From NCBI RefSeq assembly GCF_024505085.1, contig NZ_JANIBC010000002.1, forward strand, positions 363,016 to 427,015: DNA of 64,000 bases, written 5' to 3'. A model generated the notes under the pieces. It worked only from the letters and a program-made list of their open reading frames with translations. It was not told the origin of the DNA and did not search any database. This DNA comes from Parvularcula maris (GTDB lineage Bacteria > Pseudomonadota > Alphaproteobacteria > Caulobacterales > Parvularculaceae). Both the position numbers and the translations under genes were made by a program. Positions 46,896 to 55,859 of the stretch are shown in pieces (the stretch's first letter is position 1; each line of letters begins with the position of its first letter).

Positions 46896-46922
46896 TTAGC
46901 ACTCACGCGGCCCGGCTGCTAA
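46896..46922 (-). promoter_or_regulatory. Degenerate CIRCE element (HrcA operator) upstream of groES
   Basis: TTAGCACTC, nine bases, then GGCTGCTAA. The CIRCE consensus is TTAGCACTC-N9-GAGTGCTAA. The left half is perfect and the right half differs at two positions. Position (44 bases before the groES ATG) and spacing fit the family. HrcA binding is inferred. Confidence 0.72.
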
Positions 46923-47158
46923 CGAGCTACTTAAGGGCTGCCGGGCGAGCGTCAATAAGTTTGATGCGGAGATTTTCGTAGGGTGGTTCGCGCCACAAAA
47001 GACTGCTTAGGCGTGAAGTTGGGCCTCTGTGTCGAACGCCGCATCCGGCTTGCGCTTGCCCCTTCCGGGATGAGGTCCACGCAAGAAAGGCTACAGAGTT
47101 TCCTAACGCCTCGTTCATCAACCTTGCGATTCCGTGATCGTAGGATAGTATCACGAGC
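46923..47158. other. Gap between groES and the M23 lipoprotein
   Basis: No gene is seen. A partial family D arm (CGTAGGGTGGTTCGCGCC) is at 46978-46995. The rest is presumed to be the two divergent promoters. Confidence 0.45.
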
Positions 47159-47818
47159 ATGACCCGCGCCTTTCTCGTGACCGCCCTAGGAGCCGCCGCC
47201 CTCGCACTTTCCGCCTGCGAGACCACCCCTTCGGCCGGTTCAGCTGGATCGCAAGGCGACCTTCCGGCGCCACTCGGTGCGGCGCCAGGCTTTGCCCCCG
47301 AAGCCAGCCTCCAGCTCTGCCCGCGCATGACGGTGAGCAACGCCCCCGCCGCCGATGCGGAAGGTAGCGTCAGAGGCTACCACCCCTTCGCCGATATTGG
47401 CGGGGTGGCGGTGCTCGTGAACCCGGCACCGAAGGCCTGCCTCAGCTCCGCCTTCGGGCAGCGCAGCGGCAGGCTGCACAAGGGTCTCGACTACCAAAGC
47501 GATCCGGCAGGTCCGGTCCTGGCCGCCCAGGCGGGGACGGTGGTCGAGTCCGGCTACCGCGACGATTACGGCCAGTATGTCCTGATCGACCACGGAAGCG
47601 GGGTCTTCACCCGCTACGCCCACCTCGCCACCCTGACCGGCGCCGCCCGAGAAGGAAGAGTGGTCCAGCTCGGCGTCATGGGCAACACGGCGAGCTACCG
47701 CATCCCGGTGCACCTGCATTTCGAGGTACTGACCGGCGACTACGCCACGGCGAAGAAGAGCTTCGGCCTCAAGCCGGTCGACCCGCTGAAAAGCGTGAAG
47801 GCCCGTGCCGCGAGCTGA
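47159..47818 (+). CDS. M23-family peptidase-like lipoprotein
   Basis: A 219-residue protein with a signal peptide and lipobox LSAC (residues 17-20). The LytM/M23 domain has HKGLDY (His and Asp zinc ligands) and VHLHFEV (HxH), with GQYVLIDHGSGVFTRYAHL between. All four metal positions look intact, so it may cut peptidoglycan crossbridges or peptides. It is likely anchored on the periplasmic side of a membrane. It is preceded by the divergent groES and followed by family C repeat 4. Confidence 0.9.
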   Translation: MTRAFLVTALGAAALALSACETTPSAGSAGSQGDLPAPLGAAPGFAPEASLQLCPRMTVSNAPAADAEGSVRGYHPFADIGGVAVLVNPAPKACLSSAFGQRSGRLHKGLDYQSDPAGPVLAAQAGTVVESGYRDDYGQYVLIDHGSGVFTRYAHLATLTGAAREGRVVQLGVMGNTASYRIPVHLHFEVLTGDYATAKKSFGLKPVDPLKSVKARAAS

Positions 47819-47825
47819 GCTTGGT

Positions 47826-47938
47826 TCTCTCTCCCGCGGGAGAGATCGACATTCATAGTGTCGAGAAAGGGGAAGCAGCCTGGCTTTCCTCCCCTCTCGC
47901 CCAATCGGAAGATTTGGACCTCTCCCCAGGGAGAGGTA
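47826..47938. repeat. Dispersed palindromic repeat, family C, copy 4
   Basis: TCTCTCCCGCGGGAGAGATCG and GACATTCATAGTGTC at the left; CCCCTCTCGCCCAATCGGAAGATTTGGACCTC and CCCAGGGAGAGGT at the right (cited in pieces of the element). Layout as at 29473-29587. Confidence 0.75.
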
Positions 47939-47948
47939 GAGCCGCTTC

Positions 47949-48401
47949 ATGACCGATGAGGAAGCGATGGAGCGCGCGATGGAGCTGGCCAGGGCGGCGG
48001 CGGAGGCTGGCGAGGTGCCTGTGGGCGCCGTGCTGCTGAGTGCCGAGGGGCAGGTTCTGGCCGAAGCGCATAACGCGCCTATCACCCGCTGCGACCCCTC
48101 GGCCCACGCCGAGATGCTGGCGCTGCGCCAGGGGGCGGAGGCGCTCGGCAACTACCGCCTCACCGGCTGCACCTTGGTGGTGACCCTGGAGCCCTGCGCC
48201 ATGTGCGCGGGCGCCATCAGCCATGCACGCATCGGGCGGCTCGTCTACGGAGCCTCCGACCCCAAGGGCGGGGCGGTGGCGCACGGGCCGGAGCTGTTCG
48301 AGCAGCCGACCCTCCACCACCGGCCCGAGGTCTCAGGCGGTTTGCGGGCGGAGGAGGCTGGCGGTCTCCTCAAGGGTTTCTTCCGTCTGCGCCGCCGGTG
48401 A
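47949..48401 (+). CDS. tadA: tRNA-specific adenosine deaminase TadA
   Basis: A 150-residue deaminase with the zinc site HAE (SAHAEMLAL) and PCAMCAGAI. NAPITRCDPSAHAE and RIGRLVYGASDPKGGAV are typical of TadA. It deaminates adenosine to inosine at the wobble base of tRNA-Arg(ACG). ATG 47949. Its last 69 bases overlap the 3' end of the convergent membrane protein gene. Confidence 0.94.
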   Translation: MTDEEAMERAMELARAAAEAGEVPVGAVLLSAEGQVLAEAHNAPITRCDPSAHAEMLALRQGAEALGNYRLTGCTLVVTLEPCAMCAGAISHARIGRLVYGASDPKGGAVAHGPELFEQPTLHHRPEVSGGLRAEEAGGLLKGFFRLRRR

Positions 48402-49031
48402 GCGGGTCAGCTTGAAGGCTGCGCCCGCGCCGATCAGGGCTGCGATGGTGCCGGTGAGGCCGCCGGGGAAGGTCAGGGCGAGGCCCTGGGCCATGGCGAC
48501 GATGTTCACGCCGAGGGCCACGACACCGGCGAGGATGGAGACACCGCCCAGCACTTTCGATAGCCCGCTGCTCCGTTTCAGGAGCGCGTAGCCAAGACCG
48601 GCTGCGCCCGCGCCGAGAAGAGCCTTGCCGAGGAAGAAAAAGAAGAAGGACAGGTTCAGGACGCCGATGGTGAGGGCGAAGTTCGCCTCGCCCGCCGTGC
48701 CGAAATTGCGGAACAGGCCGATGCCAATGGCCGTCGAGACGAGACCGGCGATGCTGCCGAAGGCGACGGCGTTCCATGAGGCCCGCTCGGAACCAGCCTG
48801 CTGGGCGAGACCCAAAGCGGCGATGGCCCCGATGGCGAAGCCCACCGTTTCGGTCAGCCACACGGTGACGATCTCGCTCCAGCGGTTCGTCACATAGGCC
48901 TCGAAGCCCGCATAGCCCGGCTCGGACGGGCCGCCGAGGGTGCTCATATAGACGGCGGTGGTGGCGACGGGGATGAGAAGCCCGGCGGTCGCGGCGATGC
49001 CGGCCCGGCTTCTCTCGGCACTGTTGTTCAT
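48333..49031 (-). CDS. Multi-spanning membrane protein of unknown function
   Basis: A 232-residue hydrophobic protein with about six membrane segments, including [35 protein letters not shown] and [15 protein letters not shown], and an acidic soluble tail ([15 protein letters not shown]). I recognise no family. The 3' end overlaps tadA on the other strand by 69 bases; the overlapping part encodes the hydrophilic tail, so truncating it would not affect the membrane core. The start MNNSAERS at 49031 is followed closely by the first segment. Confidence 0.75.
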   Translation of the reverse strand: MNNSAERSRAGIAATAGLLIPVATTAVYMSTLGGPSEPGYAGFEAYVTNRWSEIVTVWLTETVGFAIGAIAALGLAQQAGSERASWNAVAFGSIAGLVSTAIGIGLFRNFGTAGEANFALTIGVLNLSFFFFFLGKALLGAGAAGLGYALLKRSSGLSKVLGGVSILAGVVALGVNIVAMAQGLALTFPGGLTGTIAALIGAGAAFKLTRSPAAQTEETLEETASLLRPQTA

Positions 49032-49200
49032 GTCAGCTTCCTTTCCGGCCTGTCATGGGCCGATCTGCGTTGGGCCATCATTCGCTGGGGCGGGCCGATC
49101 GGTTACACGCGAAGAGCCGTCTGGCAGCGGAAGCTCTTTGACCCCCTCCCCCGCTGCGTGCGAAGACGGGCCGAACGAGGAAACATCCGAAGGAAGCGCC

Positions 49201-50472
49201 ATGCATTTCGAGCACTCCGACAAGACCAAGGATCTGATCCGCCGGGTCGAGGACTTCATGTCGGCCCATGTCTGGGACGGCTACGAGACCTATAAGAAGC
49301 AGCACGCCGAGCTGCGCGCGAAGGGCGACCCCTGGCAGATCCCCCCGGTGATCGAGGAGCTCAAGGACAAGGCGAAGGATGCAGGCCTCTGGAACATGTT
49401 CCTGCCCGACAAAGAGCTTGGCGCGGGGCTGACCAACCTCGAATACGCGCCGATCGCGGAAGTAACCGGCAAGTGCCACATCGCGCCGGAGGTCTTCAAC
49501 TGCGCCGCCCCCGATACGGGTAACATGGAGGTGCTCTACAAGTACGGCACCGACGCGCAGAAGGAGGAGTGGCTGATGCCGCTCCTCGACGGCAAGATCC
49601 GCTCGGCCTTCCTCATGACCGAGCCTGCGGTGGCCTCCTCGGACGCGACGAATATCGAGTGCCGCATCGAGCGCGACGGCGACGAGTATGTCATCAACGG
49701 GCGCAAATGGTGGAGCTCCGGCGCGGGCGATCCTCGGTGTGCCATCTATATCGTGATGGGTAAGACGGACCCCTCCGAGGCGACCTATAAGCAGCAGTCG
49801 ATGATCCTCGTGCCCGCGAACACGCCCGGTATCACGGTGGAGCGTCACCTGCCCGTCTTCGGCTATGACGATGCACCCCACGGCCATATGGAGGTCGTGC
49901 TCGACAATGTCCGCGTGCCTGCCTCAAACATGCTGCTCGGCGAGGGTCGCGGCTTCGAGATCGCCCAAGGGCGCCTAGGGCCGGGCCGCATCCACCACTG
50001 CATGAGGACGATCGGCGCGGCCGAGCGGGCGCTCGAAGCCATGGTCCGGCGCCTCGGCAGCCGCGAGGCGTTCGGCAAGCCGGTCATCAAGCACTCCATC
50101 TGGGAACAGAGGATCGGCGAGGCGCGCATCAATATCGAGATGACCCGTCTCCTCTGCCTCAAAGCCGCCTGGATGATGGACACGGCGGGCAACAAGGCCG
50201 CAAAGGGCGAGATCGCCATGATCAAGGTGGCAGCGCCGAACATGTGCCTCAAGATCATCGACGACGCGATCCAGGCCCATGGCGGCGCAGGCGTCTCGGA
50301 CGATTTCCACTTGGCCGAGATCTACGCGCATATGAGGACGCTGCGCCTCGCAGACGGGCCGGACGAGGTGCACAACAGGGCGATCTCACGGCTGGAGGCG
50401 GGACGCTACTTCAACCGCGACGGCTCTGAAGTGGTGCACGGAGCACAGGCCGGATACGGGCAGACATCTTAG
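49201..50472 (+). CDS. Acyl-CoA dehydrogenase
   Basis: A 423-residue FAD enzyme starting at ATG 49201 ([15 protein letters not shown]). It has [19 protein letters not shown] in the substrate loop, [34 protein letters not shown], and [24 protein letters not shown] in the C-terminal helical domain (cited in part). These sequences are typical of the ACAD11-like group that acts on long or branched chains; the substrate is not predicted. It is a single-gene unit followed by a hairpin terminator at 50544-50568. Confidence 0.92.
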   Translation: MHFEHSDKTKDLIRRVEDFMSAHVWDGYETYKKQHAELRAKGDPWQIPPVIEELKDKAKDAGLWNMFLPDKELGAGLTNLEYAPIAEVTGKCHIAPEVFNCAAPDTGNMEVLYKYGTDAQKEEWLMPLLDGKIRSAFLMTEPAVASSDATNIECRIERDGDEYVINGRKWWSSGAGDPRCAIYIVMGKTDPSEATYKQQSMILVPANTPGITVERHLPVFGYDDAPHGHMEVVLDNVRVPASNMLLGEGRGFEIAQGRLGPGRIHHCMRTIGAAERALEAMVRRLGSREAFGKPVIKHSIWEQRIGEARINIEMTRLLCLKAAWMMDTAGNKAAKGEIAMIKVAAPNMCLKIIDDAIQAHGGAGVSDDFHLAEIYAHMRTLRLADGPDEVHNRAISRLEAGRYFNRDGSEVVHGAQAGYGQTS

Positions 50473-50543
50473 TTGAGAGGCGCTACCGTCGGCCTGACCG
50501 GCCTCCTACTTGAGCGCTTCGTAGCCGGTCCACCTCAGGTGGA

Positions 50544-50568
50544 AGAAAAGGTCCGGGGGACCTTTTCT
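50544..50568. terminator. Perfect 11-bp hairpin after the acyl-CoA dehydrogenase
   Basis: AGAAAAGGTCC and GGACCTTTTCT with a GGG loop. The T run within the 3' arm gives a terminator-like shape in both directions. Confidence 0.55.
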
Positions 50569-50643
50569 AGGCGGAGAAGGCCACGGCAGTGGCGCTCGAC
50601 TTCGCTGCGCTCCGCTCGCGTTCTTCGGGGGCGAGGTGATACT

Positions 50644-50725
50644 CGTAGGGTGGACGCTGGCAGGCGGCCACCTCTTCAGGGGCAAAACGCCGCGCAAGGT
50701 GGCCGCTGCTCGCGTCCACCCTACG
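50644..50725. repeat. Family D palindrome, diverged complete copy
   Basis: CGTAGGGTGGACGCTGGCAG at the left and CTGCTCGCGTCCACCCTACG at the right are imperfect reverse complements, with inner GGCGGCCACC and GGTGGCCGC also pairing. It lies between convergent genes. Confidence 0.75.
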
Positions 50726-50744
50726 GGGAGAAGATAGTTTCAGC

Positions 50745-51314
50745 CTACGCCGCTTTCGTGGCGCGCCCTGCGTTCCAGGCGAAAGGCTGGAAGGCCTTGT
50801 CCACCGGCGTGTCGGCGATGTGGTTGACGTAGTTGGACAGCACCTTCTGGGACAGGCCGAGAATCACGTCGAGCACGGCGCGTTTGTCGAAGCCTGCGGC
50901 GTAGAAGGCCTCGAGGTCGTCCTTGGACACCTCGCCTTTCTCGCGCACCACGGACAGGGTGAACTGGCGCAGGGCCTCGAGGCGGCTGTCCGCCAGCGGA
51001 CGTTCCTCGCGCAGAGCATTGGTGACGTCGTCGGAGACGCCTTGGCTCTTCGCAATGGCTGTATGGGCCGGCACGCAGTAGTGGCAGTGGTTCTCGACAT
51101 TGATCGTCTGCCAGACCACCGTGCGCTCCTCATTGGTGAAGGAGGTCGCCTGGAAGAGCTCGTGCAGCTTCTGATAGGCCTCCAAGTGCTGCGGGCTCTC
51201 CGCCATCACGCCGTGGAGGTTGGGGATGGAGCCGAAGGCCTTTTGCGAGCCCTCGAGCAGCGGCTTGGAGCCTTCGGGGGCTGACTGGATATCGTGGATG
51301 GTGAAGTCGGACAT
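50745..51314 (-). CDS. Carboxymuconolactone decarboxylase / AhpD-like protein
   Basis: A 189-residue helical protein with the CxxC-x-x-H active-site motif HCHYCVPAHTAIAKS, as in AhpD-type peroxidase reductants. TNEERTVVWQTINVEN and AVLDVILGLSQKVLSNYVNH are typical of the family. It may be a thiol-based antioxidant or a decarboxylase relative; the partner is unknown. A single gene with ATG 51314. Confidence 0.88.
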   Translation of the reverse strand: MSDFTIHDIQSAPEGSKPLLEGSQKAFGSIPNLHGVMAESPQHLEAYQKLHELFQATSFTNEERTVVWQTINVENHCHYCVPAHTAIAKSQGVSDDVTNALREERPLADSRLEALRQFTLSVVREKGEVSKDDLEAFYAAGFDKRAVLDVILGLSQKVLSNYVNHIADTPVDKAFQPFAWNAGRATKAA

Positions 51315-51497
51315 GGTCGTTCTCCTGATGACGCTACGCTGACAAACGCGCAGCCCTGATGGGTGCTTTCGGCACCTGACAGGGGCATCTTCGCCAAGGA
51401 CACGGCGAGGTTTCTTCGGCCACGCAGGCGTGAGAATGGTGGCCCCGCCAAAGCGGGAGAACGAGGGGAAGCCTCGACGGGGCCGTAGAGGGAGAGG

Positions 51498-53108
51498 TTA
51501 GTCGCTCTCGCCTTCATCATCGTCGGTCTCGATCTCGACCGAGCCTTCTGCGCCGAGGACCATGGCGCCGCTGGTGCAGGCGGCTTCCGTCTTCGCCTTG
51601 GCCTTCACCTCATCGCCCTCGGCGAGCATGGCGTAGAACTCCGCGCTGCCGGTCTCGACATCCCCGATCTCGAAGCCGTCCGGCTCGGAGAGGCCTGTCG
51701 TCTCGACGGTTACGTCCAGAAGCTCGAAGCTGACGCCGCTATTGATGGCACCGACAGGAGCCTTCAGCGAGCAGCCCTCGCCGATGTCGCGGCGGCGGGA
51801 GACCTTGGTCCATACCACCTCGCCGTTCTCGTCCGTGTAGCCCATGGCCCGGACCTTATCCATGACCTGAAGGCGGGCGATGAAGTCGACGGGCTTGAGG
51901 CTGCGGCCTGCGCCCTGCTGGGCGAGCTTGTCCTGGACGCGACTGTCCTCGGTCGGGGTGACGACCACGCCGAGGCGCGTGGTGAAGCTGCCCGTGCCCG
52001 TGTCGATCGAGGCGATCTCGTCCACGATGGCGACGTTGTTCTCGACCTCCACCTCGAACTCGTCGAGCGTGAGAACGCCGCGGCCGTCGAAGGTGCCCTC
52101 GATTTCGATCCGCTGGCCGACAAAGGGGACGAGCGCGGAGGCGTCGTAGACTTCGAAGGTCTGTCCCGAAACGACGATCGCGTGGATGTCGAGCGTGCTG
52201 GTATCGACACGGTCCAGGATGCCTTCGATCTCGAAAGCCTCGCCGTCCTCACCGAAACCCTGTTCGGCGCCCAGCTCGATCTCGACGGCGATGTAGTTGT
52301 CGTTCTCGTCGATGTCGGCCTTCACCTCGACAAAGGTGCCGACAAGGTTCTGGCTGATGACGAGGTCGTCTTTCACCTCGGTGGCGGCGGTCACCTCGAA
52401 GCGGGCCTCGTTGATGACGATGGCCTCGCCGTTGCCGATGACCTCGTCGACGAAGCCCTTGACCTCGATCTCGTCGCCGTCCTCGTCCGGGTCGCCCGCT
52501 TCCTGGCGCTCGAGAAGATCGACGCGGCTGGCGATGAGGCCGTCGGCGGTCACCGTGCCCGAGACCTCGACGAAGACCGCGCCTCCATGGGCCGGGGAGA
52601 GATCGGTCAGGTCGAAGACATTGTCGCCGTTTCTGTCCGTGAAGTCCTCGGAGAGCACGGTCAGCTCATCGACCACCACGTTCTGGCCGACCACCTTGAA
52701 GCTGCCCAGAAGCGGATCGTCGGCATCGGCGTCGATCCGCACGACGGGGCCGCGAATGTCCTCGTCATACTCGACCTCGTCCGCCTCATAGGTGCCGTTG
52801 GCGAGACGCCTCGCCTCGATACGGACCCTGTGGCCGAGCTTGAGGAGGGACTGGCCGCCGCCCACGCCGTTCTGACCCTCGACCTGGACGATGGTGGAGT
52901 TCAGCACCTCGAATTTCTTGCCGCCCACATGGATGGAGCCGAAGCCGGTGATCGGCCCTTCCACCGTGACCTTCTGGGGAGCGTTGCCTCCGCTCTGCTG
53001 GTTCGGGGTGTCCCTGGTGGGATCGGCGGGGTCGTCGCTGGAGCCGCCGCCGCAGGCGGCAAGTGCGGCTGCAAGCGCGATCATCGATGCGCGAAGCGTA
53101 AGTTTCAT
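51498..53108 (-). CDS. DUF5666-repeat lipoprotein
   Basis: A 536-residue protein with a lipoprotein signal (LAAALAACGGG, lipobox LAAC) starting at ATG 53108. After a short polar linker come tandem beta-rich units, each with a pattern such as ITGFGSIHVGGKKFEVL, FVDEVIGNGEAIVINEARFEV or LVPFVGQRIEIEGTFDG, corresponding to DUF5666 domains. The protein is very acidic (C-terminus ETDDDEGESD). Function is unknown; it is probably surface or periplasm exposed. A longer reading from 53204 has no support. Confidence 0.85.
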   Translation of the reverse strand: MKLTLRASMIALAAALAACGGGSSDDPADPTRDTPNQQSGGNAPQKVTVEGPITGFGSIHVGGKKFEVLNSTIVQVEGQNGVGGGQSLLKLGHRVRIEARRLANGTYEADEVEYDEDIRGPVVRIDADADDPLLGSFKVVGQNVVVDELTVLSEDFTDRNGDNVFDLTDLSPAHGGAVFVEVSGTVTADGLIASRVDLLERQEAGDPDEDGDEIEVKGFVDEVIGNGEAIVINEARFEVTAATEVKDDLVISQNLVGTFVEVKADIDENDNYIAVEIELGAEQGFGEDGEAFEIEGILDRVDTSTLDIHAIVVSGQTFEVYDASALVPFVGQRIEIEGTFDGRGVLTLDEFEVEVENNVAIVDEIASIDTGTGSFTTRLGVVVTPTEDSRVQDKLAQQGAGRSLKPVDFIARLQVMDKVRAMGYTDENGEVVWTKVSRRRDIGEGCSLKAPVGAINSGVSFELLDVTVETTGLSEPDGFEIGDVETGSAEFYAMLAEGDEVKAKAKTEAACTSGAMVLGAEGSVEIETDDDEGESD

Positions 53109-53393
53109 GAATTCCTGCCCTTTTGTTCTTGCCCTGAAGCCGCCTATCCAAACGAACACGCAGCCGTGAGGCGAATGAGTTTTTGGCAAGCCGCCGGCAC
53201 CCACCGGTAGCTTGTGGCTTGGGGAGAAAATGAGCGGCGGTTCTCACCGGGCGGTTCGCAGACGCTGTCGGACTTGTTTCAAATGCCCGCCGACAGCCCT
53301 CCTATCGTCCTTTCCGAAAACGACGAGCTTTCACCTGCCCTCACCCTCACTCGGCTCTGGCCCTCCTAGGTCCAGGCGCCTTAGGTCGAACCC

Positions 53394-54500
53394 ATGAACG
53401 AGGTCCCGCCCATCATCCTTTGCAGCGCCGGCATCGTCGTCGGCGCGCTATCGCTACTGATCGCAGCGCTTTTGAGGGCGAAGGCGGGGCGGGCGGTGAC
53501 GTTTTGGGGCGTTCTCTTCTCGGCCTCGGTCATCGGGCTGTCTCTCGAGGACCTGCTGCCGCCGCCCTACGACCACGGCGCGGGGCTGGCGGCCACCTTG
53601 ATGGCGGGGAGCTTCTGGCCCTTTACGCTCTACCTCTTCGGCACGGACCGACGGAGGGAGGTCGTGCTCGGGCCGATGGCGGTGATCATGACCGTCTTTG
53701 TTGTTGGGCACCTCTTTCCCATCCACCGGGAGGCCATGCTGGTGCACCGCTTCGTCATGATCGCTATCGGCGCCATGGTGGTGGGACTGGTCTGGCGCAG
53801 CGAGGAGGACGACCTCGACCCGGTGCGGCGGCAGATCAGACGCCCGCTGATCGGGCTGATCGGCGTCTGGGTGGTCTTCGTGTCGTTCCTCGGCGCGCTG
53901 GCGAGTTTCGGGCTGCGGCCCGATGCCTTTCTCTTCGTGGACGAGATGGGCACGGCGGTGATCGCGCTCATCGGCACGATCCTGTTCACCGCGCCGCGGC
54001 CAGGTCTCTTCGCCGCGCCTAGAGCGGCGCCGCCGCAGCCGGAGCTGAAGCAGCACGCCGACACCCGCCTCCTCGAAGCCCTGCGCCGGGCCATGGAGGA
54101 GGACGAAGCCTGGCGCGAGGAGGGTCTGACCGTGGGCGCCCTGGCCGAGAAGCTCGGCACCCAGGAGCACCACCTCCGGCCCCTCATCAACCGCGAGCTC
54201 GGCTACCGGAACTTCGCCGCCTTCATCAACGAGCACCGACTGAGGGAGGCCAAGAGACGGCTGCGGGCGGAGGAGCACGCCTCGGACACGGTGGCGAGCA
54301 TCGCCTTTGCCTGCGGCTTCGCCTCCCTCGGCCCCTTCGGCCGGGCCTTCAAGGCGGCGGAGGGGGTGACGCCGTCGCAGTACCGCCGGGGGGCTGGCCG
54401 ATCCTCGAAAAAGCTCACCGATTTCGAAGAAGGGGGCGCTAGGTCCGGGATCGGCGAGACGGAGACCTCCCGCCCCGGCAGTCTGCAGGTCGATGCCTGA
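53394..54500 (+). CDS. Membrane-anchored AraC-family transcriptional regulator
   Basis: A 368-residue protein. The first about 205 residues form about seven membrane segments (for instance IILCSAGIVVGALSLLIAAL and VFVSFLGALASFGL). The C-terminal AraC domain (about 240-335) has two helix-turn-helix units: LTVGALAEKLGTQEHHLRPL and VASIAFACGFASLGPFGRAF, then EGVTPSQYRR. It probably senses a lipid or membrane state, as the next gene is a sterol-desaturase-like hydroxylase 17 bases downstream. The pair is likely an operon. Target genes are unknown. Confidence 0.9.
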   Translation: MNEVPPIILCSAGIVVGALSLLIAALLRAKAGRAVTFWGVLFSASVIGLSLEDLLPPPYDHGAGLAATLMAGSFWPFTLYLFGTDRRREVVLGPMAVIMTVFVVGHLFPIHREAMLVHRFVMIAIGAMVVGLVWRSEEDDLDPVRRQIRRPLIGLIGVWVVFVSFLGALASFGLRPDAFLFVDEMGTAVIALIGTILFTAPRPGLFAAPRAAPPQPELKQHADTRLLEALRRAMEEDEAWREEGLTVGALAEKLGTQEHHLRPLINRELGYRNFAAFINEHRLREAKRRLRAEEHASDTVASIAFACGFASLGPFGRAFKAAEGVTPSQYRRGAGRSSKKLTDFEEGGARSGIGETETSRPGSLQVDA

Positions 54501-54517
54501 CAACAAGGAGACGAGCC

Positions 54518-55327
54518 ATGGACATTCTGACCGAGTGGGCGATGCGCGTGCCCCACGGCATCGTCCGCGACCTGGAGCGCTACGCCATCGCAACGCTGAT
54601 CGTCTGGTTCGTGTTGTGGGTGGCGCTGCGCTCGGTGCTGCACTTCCGCAAGATCAGAGAGGACAGCCCGGCCCGCTCGCAGATGCTGATGGAGTTCCTG
54701 CACTCGCTTCGTTCCATCGCCATCTTCTCGGTGATGGGGTCCCTCATCTGGCTCGTCTACCGGCTGGACCTCGCCCCCTGGGAGGAGGTGAACGAGAGGC
54801 TCACCGGCCCTTACTGGTTCTGGGGGTCGATCGCGGCGATGATCGTGGCCCACGACGCCTACTACTACTGGACCCACCGCTGGATGCACCAGCCGAGGAA
54901 CTTCCGCCTCTGGCACCGGCGCCACCATCGTTCGAACAACCCCTCCCCCTTCACCGCCTACAGCTTCGACATCCGCGAGGCGGCGCTGATGGTGAGCTTC
55001 ATCCTGGGCTGGGAGCTGATCGTGCCGAACCCGCATGGCTCAACGGGGATGTACGTCATGATCCTCCTGTTCAAGAACACGCTCTTGCATTCGGGCTACG
55101 AGCTGATGCCGCGCTGGAGGGGGAAACCGCTCCTCGACTGGATGACGACGACCGTGCATCACGACCTCCACCACAAGCGGGCGGGCACGAATTTCGGGCT
55201 CTACTTCACCTGGTGGGACCGCTGGGGCGGCACCGAGGACCCCACCTACCACGCCGAGTTCGACCGGGTGACGAGCCAGTGGGGCAGAAAGAAGCTCCCC
55301 CTCGCCCCCGCCGCGCCGCTGGTCTGA
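54518..55327 (+). CDS. Sterol desaturase / fatty acid hydroxylase family protein
   Basis: A 269-residue membrane di-iron enzyme with the histidine boxes HDAYYYWTHRWMH, HRRHHRSNNPSPF and HHDLHHKRAGTNF, plus HSGYELMPRW. Four membrane segments carry the boxes on the cytoplasmic side. Family members hydroxylate or desaturate sterols, fatty acids or carotenoids; the substrate here is open. It starts 17 bases after the AraC regulator stop. Confidence 0.92.
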   Translation: MDILTEWAMRVPHGIVRDLERYAIATLIVWFVLWVALRSVLHFRKIREDSPARSQMLMEFLHSLRSIAIFSVMGSLIWLVYRLDLAPWEEVNERLTGPYWFWGSIAAMIVAHDAYYYWTHRWMHQPRNFRLWHRRHHRSNNPSPFTAYSFDIREAALMVSFILGWELIVPNPHGSTGMYVMILLFKNTLLHSGYELMPRWRGKPLLDWMTTTVHHDLHHKRAGTNFGLYFTWWDRWGGTEDPTYHAEFDRVTSQWGRKKLPLAPAAPLV

Positions 55328-55342
55328 AGCCCCTTCCCCTCC

Positions 55343-55469
55343 GCCGTCATCCCGGAAGGCGCACAGCGCCTATCCGGGACCCATGGAACGGGCCGAACAA
55401 GCTACGCTGCCGTTGTAGCTGCAGTCACCCATAGGCCATGGGTCCCGACTCTTCGGCCGGGATGACGGC
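55343..55469. repeat. Dispersed palindromic repeat, family A, copy 4
   Basis: GCCGTCATCCCGG faces CCGGGATGACGGC. Inner TATCCGGGACCCATGG faces CCATGGGTCCCGACT, slightly decayed. It lies between the hydroxylase and the Lrp-like gene, on the same strand as both. Confidence 0.88.
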
Positions 55470-55538
55470 GCATCCTCCTTGTGCAAACCCGCGCTACTCG
55501 TGAAGAGAGGGAGAAGGTCCGGCAACAAGGAGCCCGCC

Positions 55539-55802
55539 ATGCGCAAGGTCTATGTCCTCATCAAATGCGAGCTCGGCAGAGCCTATGAGGTGGCGGAGAA
55601 GCTGGGCTGGCTGGAGCGGGGGCCGGAGGTGGACTCGATCTCCGGCGAGCACGACCTCATCGCGAGGCTCTATCTCGAGCATGACGAGGATATCGGCCGG
55701 GTGATCGCCAACGAGATCCACGCGGTACCGGGCATCAAGGACACCCAGACCCTGATCTGCTTCAAGGCCTTCTCCAAGGACGAGGGTCCCAAGGCCGAGT
55801 GA
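55539..55802 (+). CDS. Stand-alone Lrp/AsnC ligand-binding (RAM) domain protein
   Basis: An 87-residue dimeric alpha/beta barrel domain starting at ATG 55539 (MRKVYVLIKCELGRAYEV) after AAGGAG. VDSISGEHDLIARLYLEHDEDIGR, here cited from residue 31, and IANEIHAVPGIKDTQTLICF are the RAM pattern. It lacks the DNA-binding helix-turn-helix of full Lrp proteins. Such proteins bind amino acids or other small molecules and may modulate a partner regulator; no partner is seen here. Confidence 0.88.
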   Translation: MRKVYVLIKCELGRAYEVAEKLGWLERGPEVDSISGEHDLIARLYLEHDEDIGRVIANEIHAVPGIKDTQTLICFKAFSKDEGPKAE

Positions 55803-55859
55803 ACCTCTGGCCCGGTCGTCTGTTCAGCTTTCAGCGGCCACACGAGGAGGAGCCTGACC

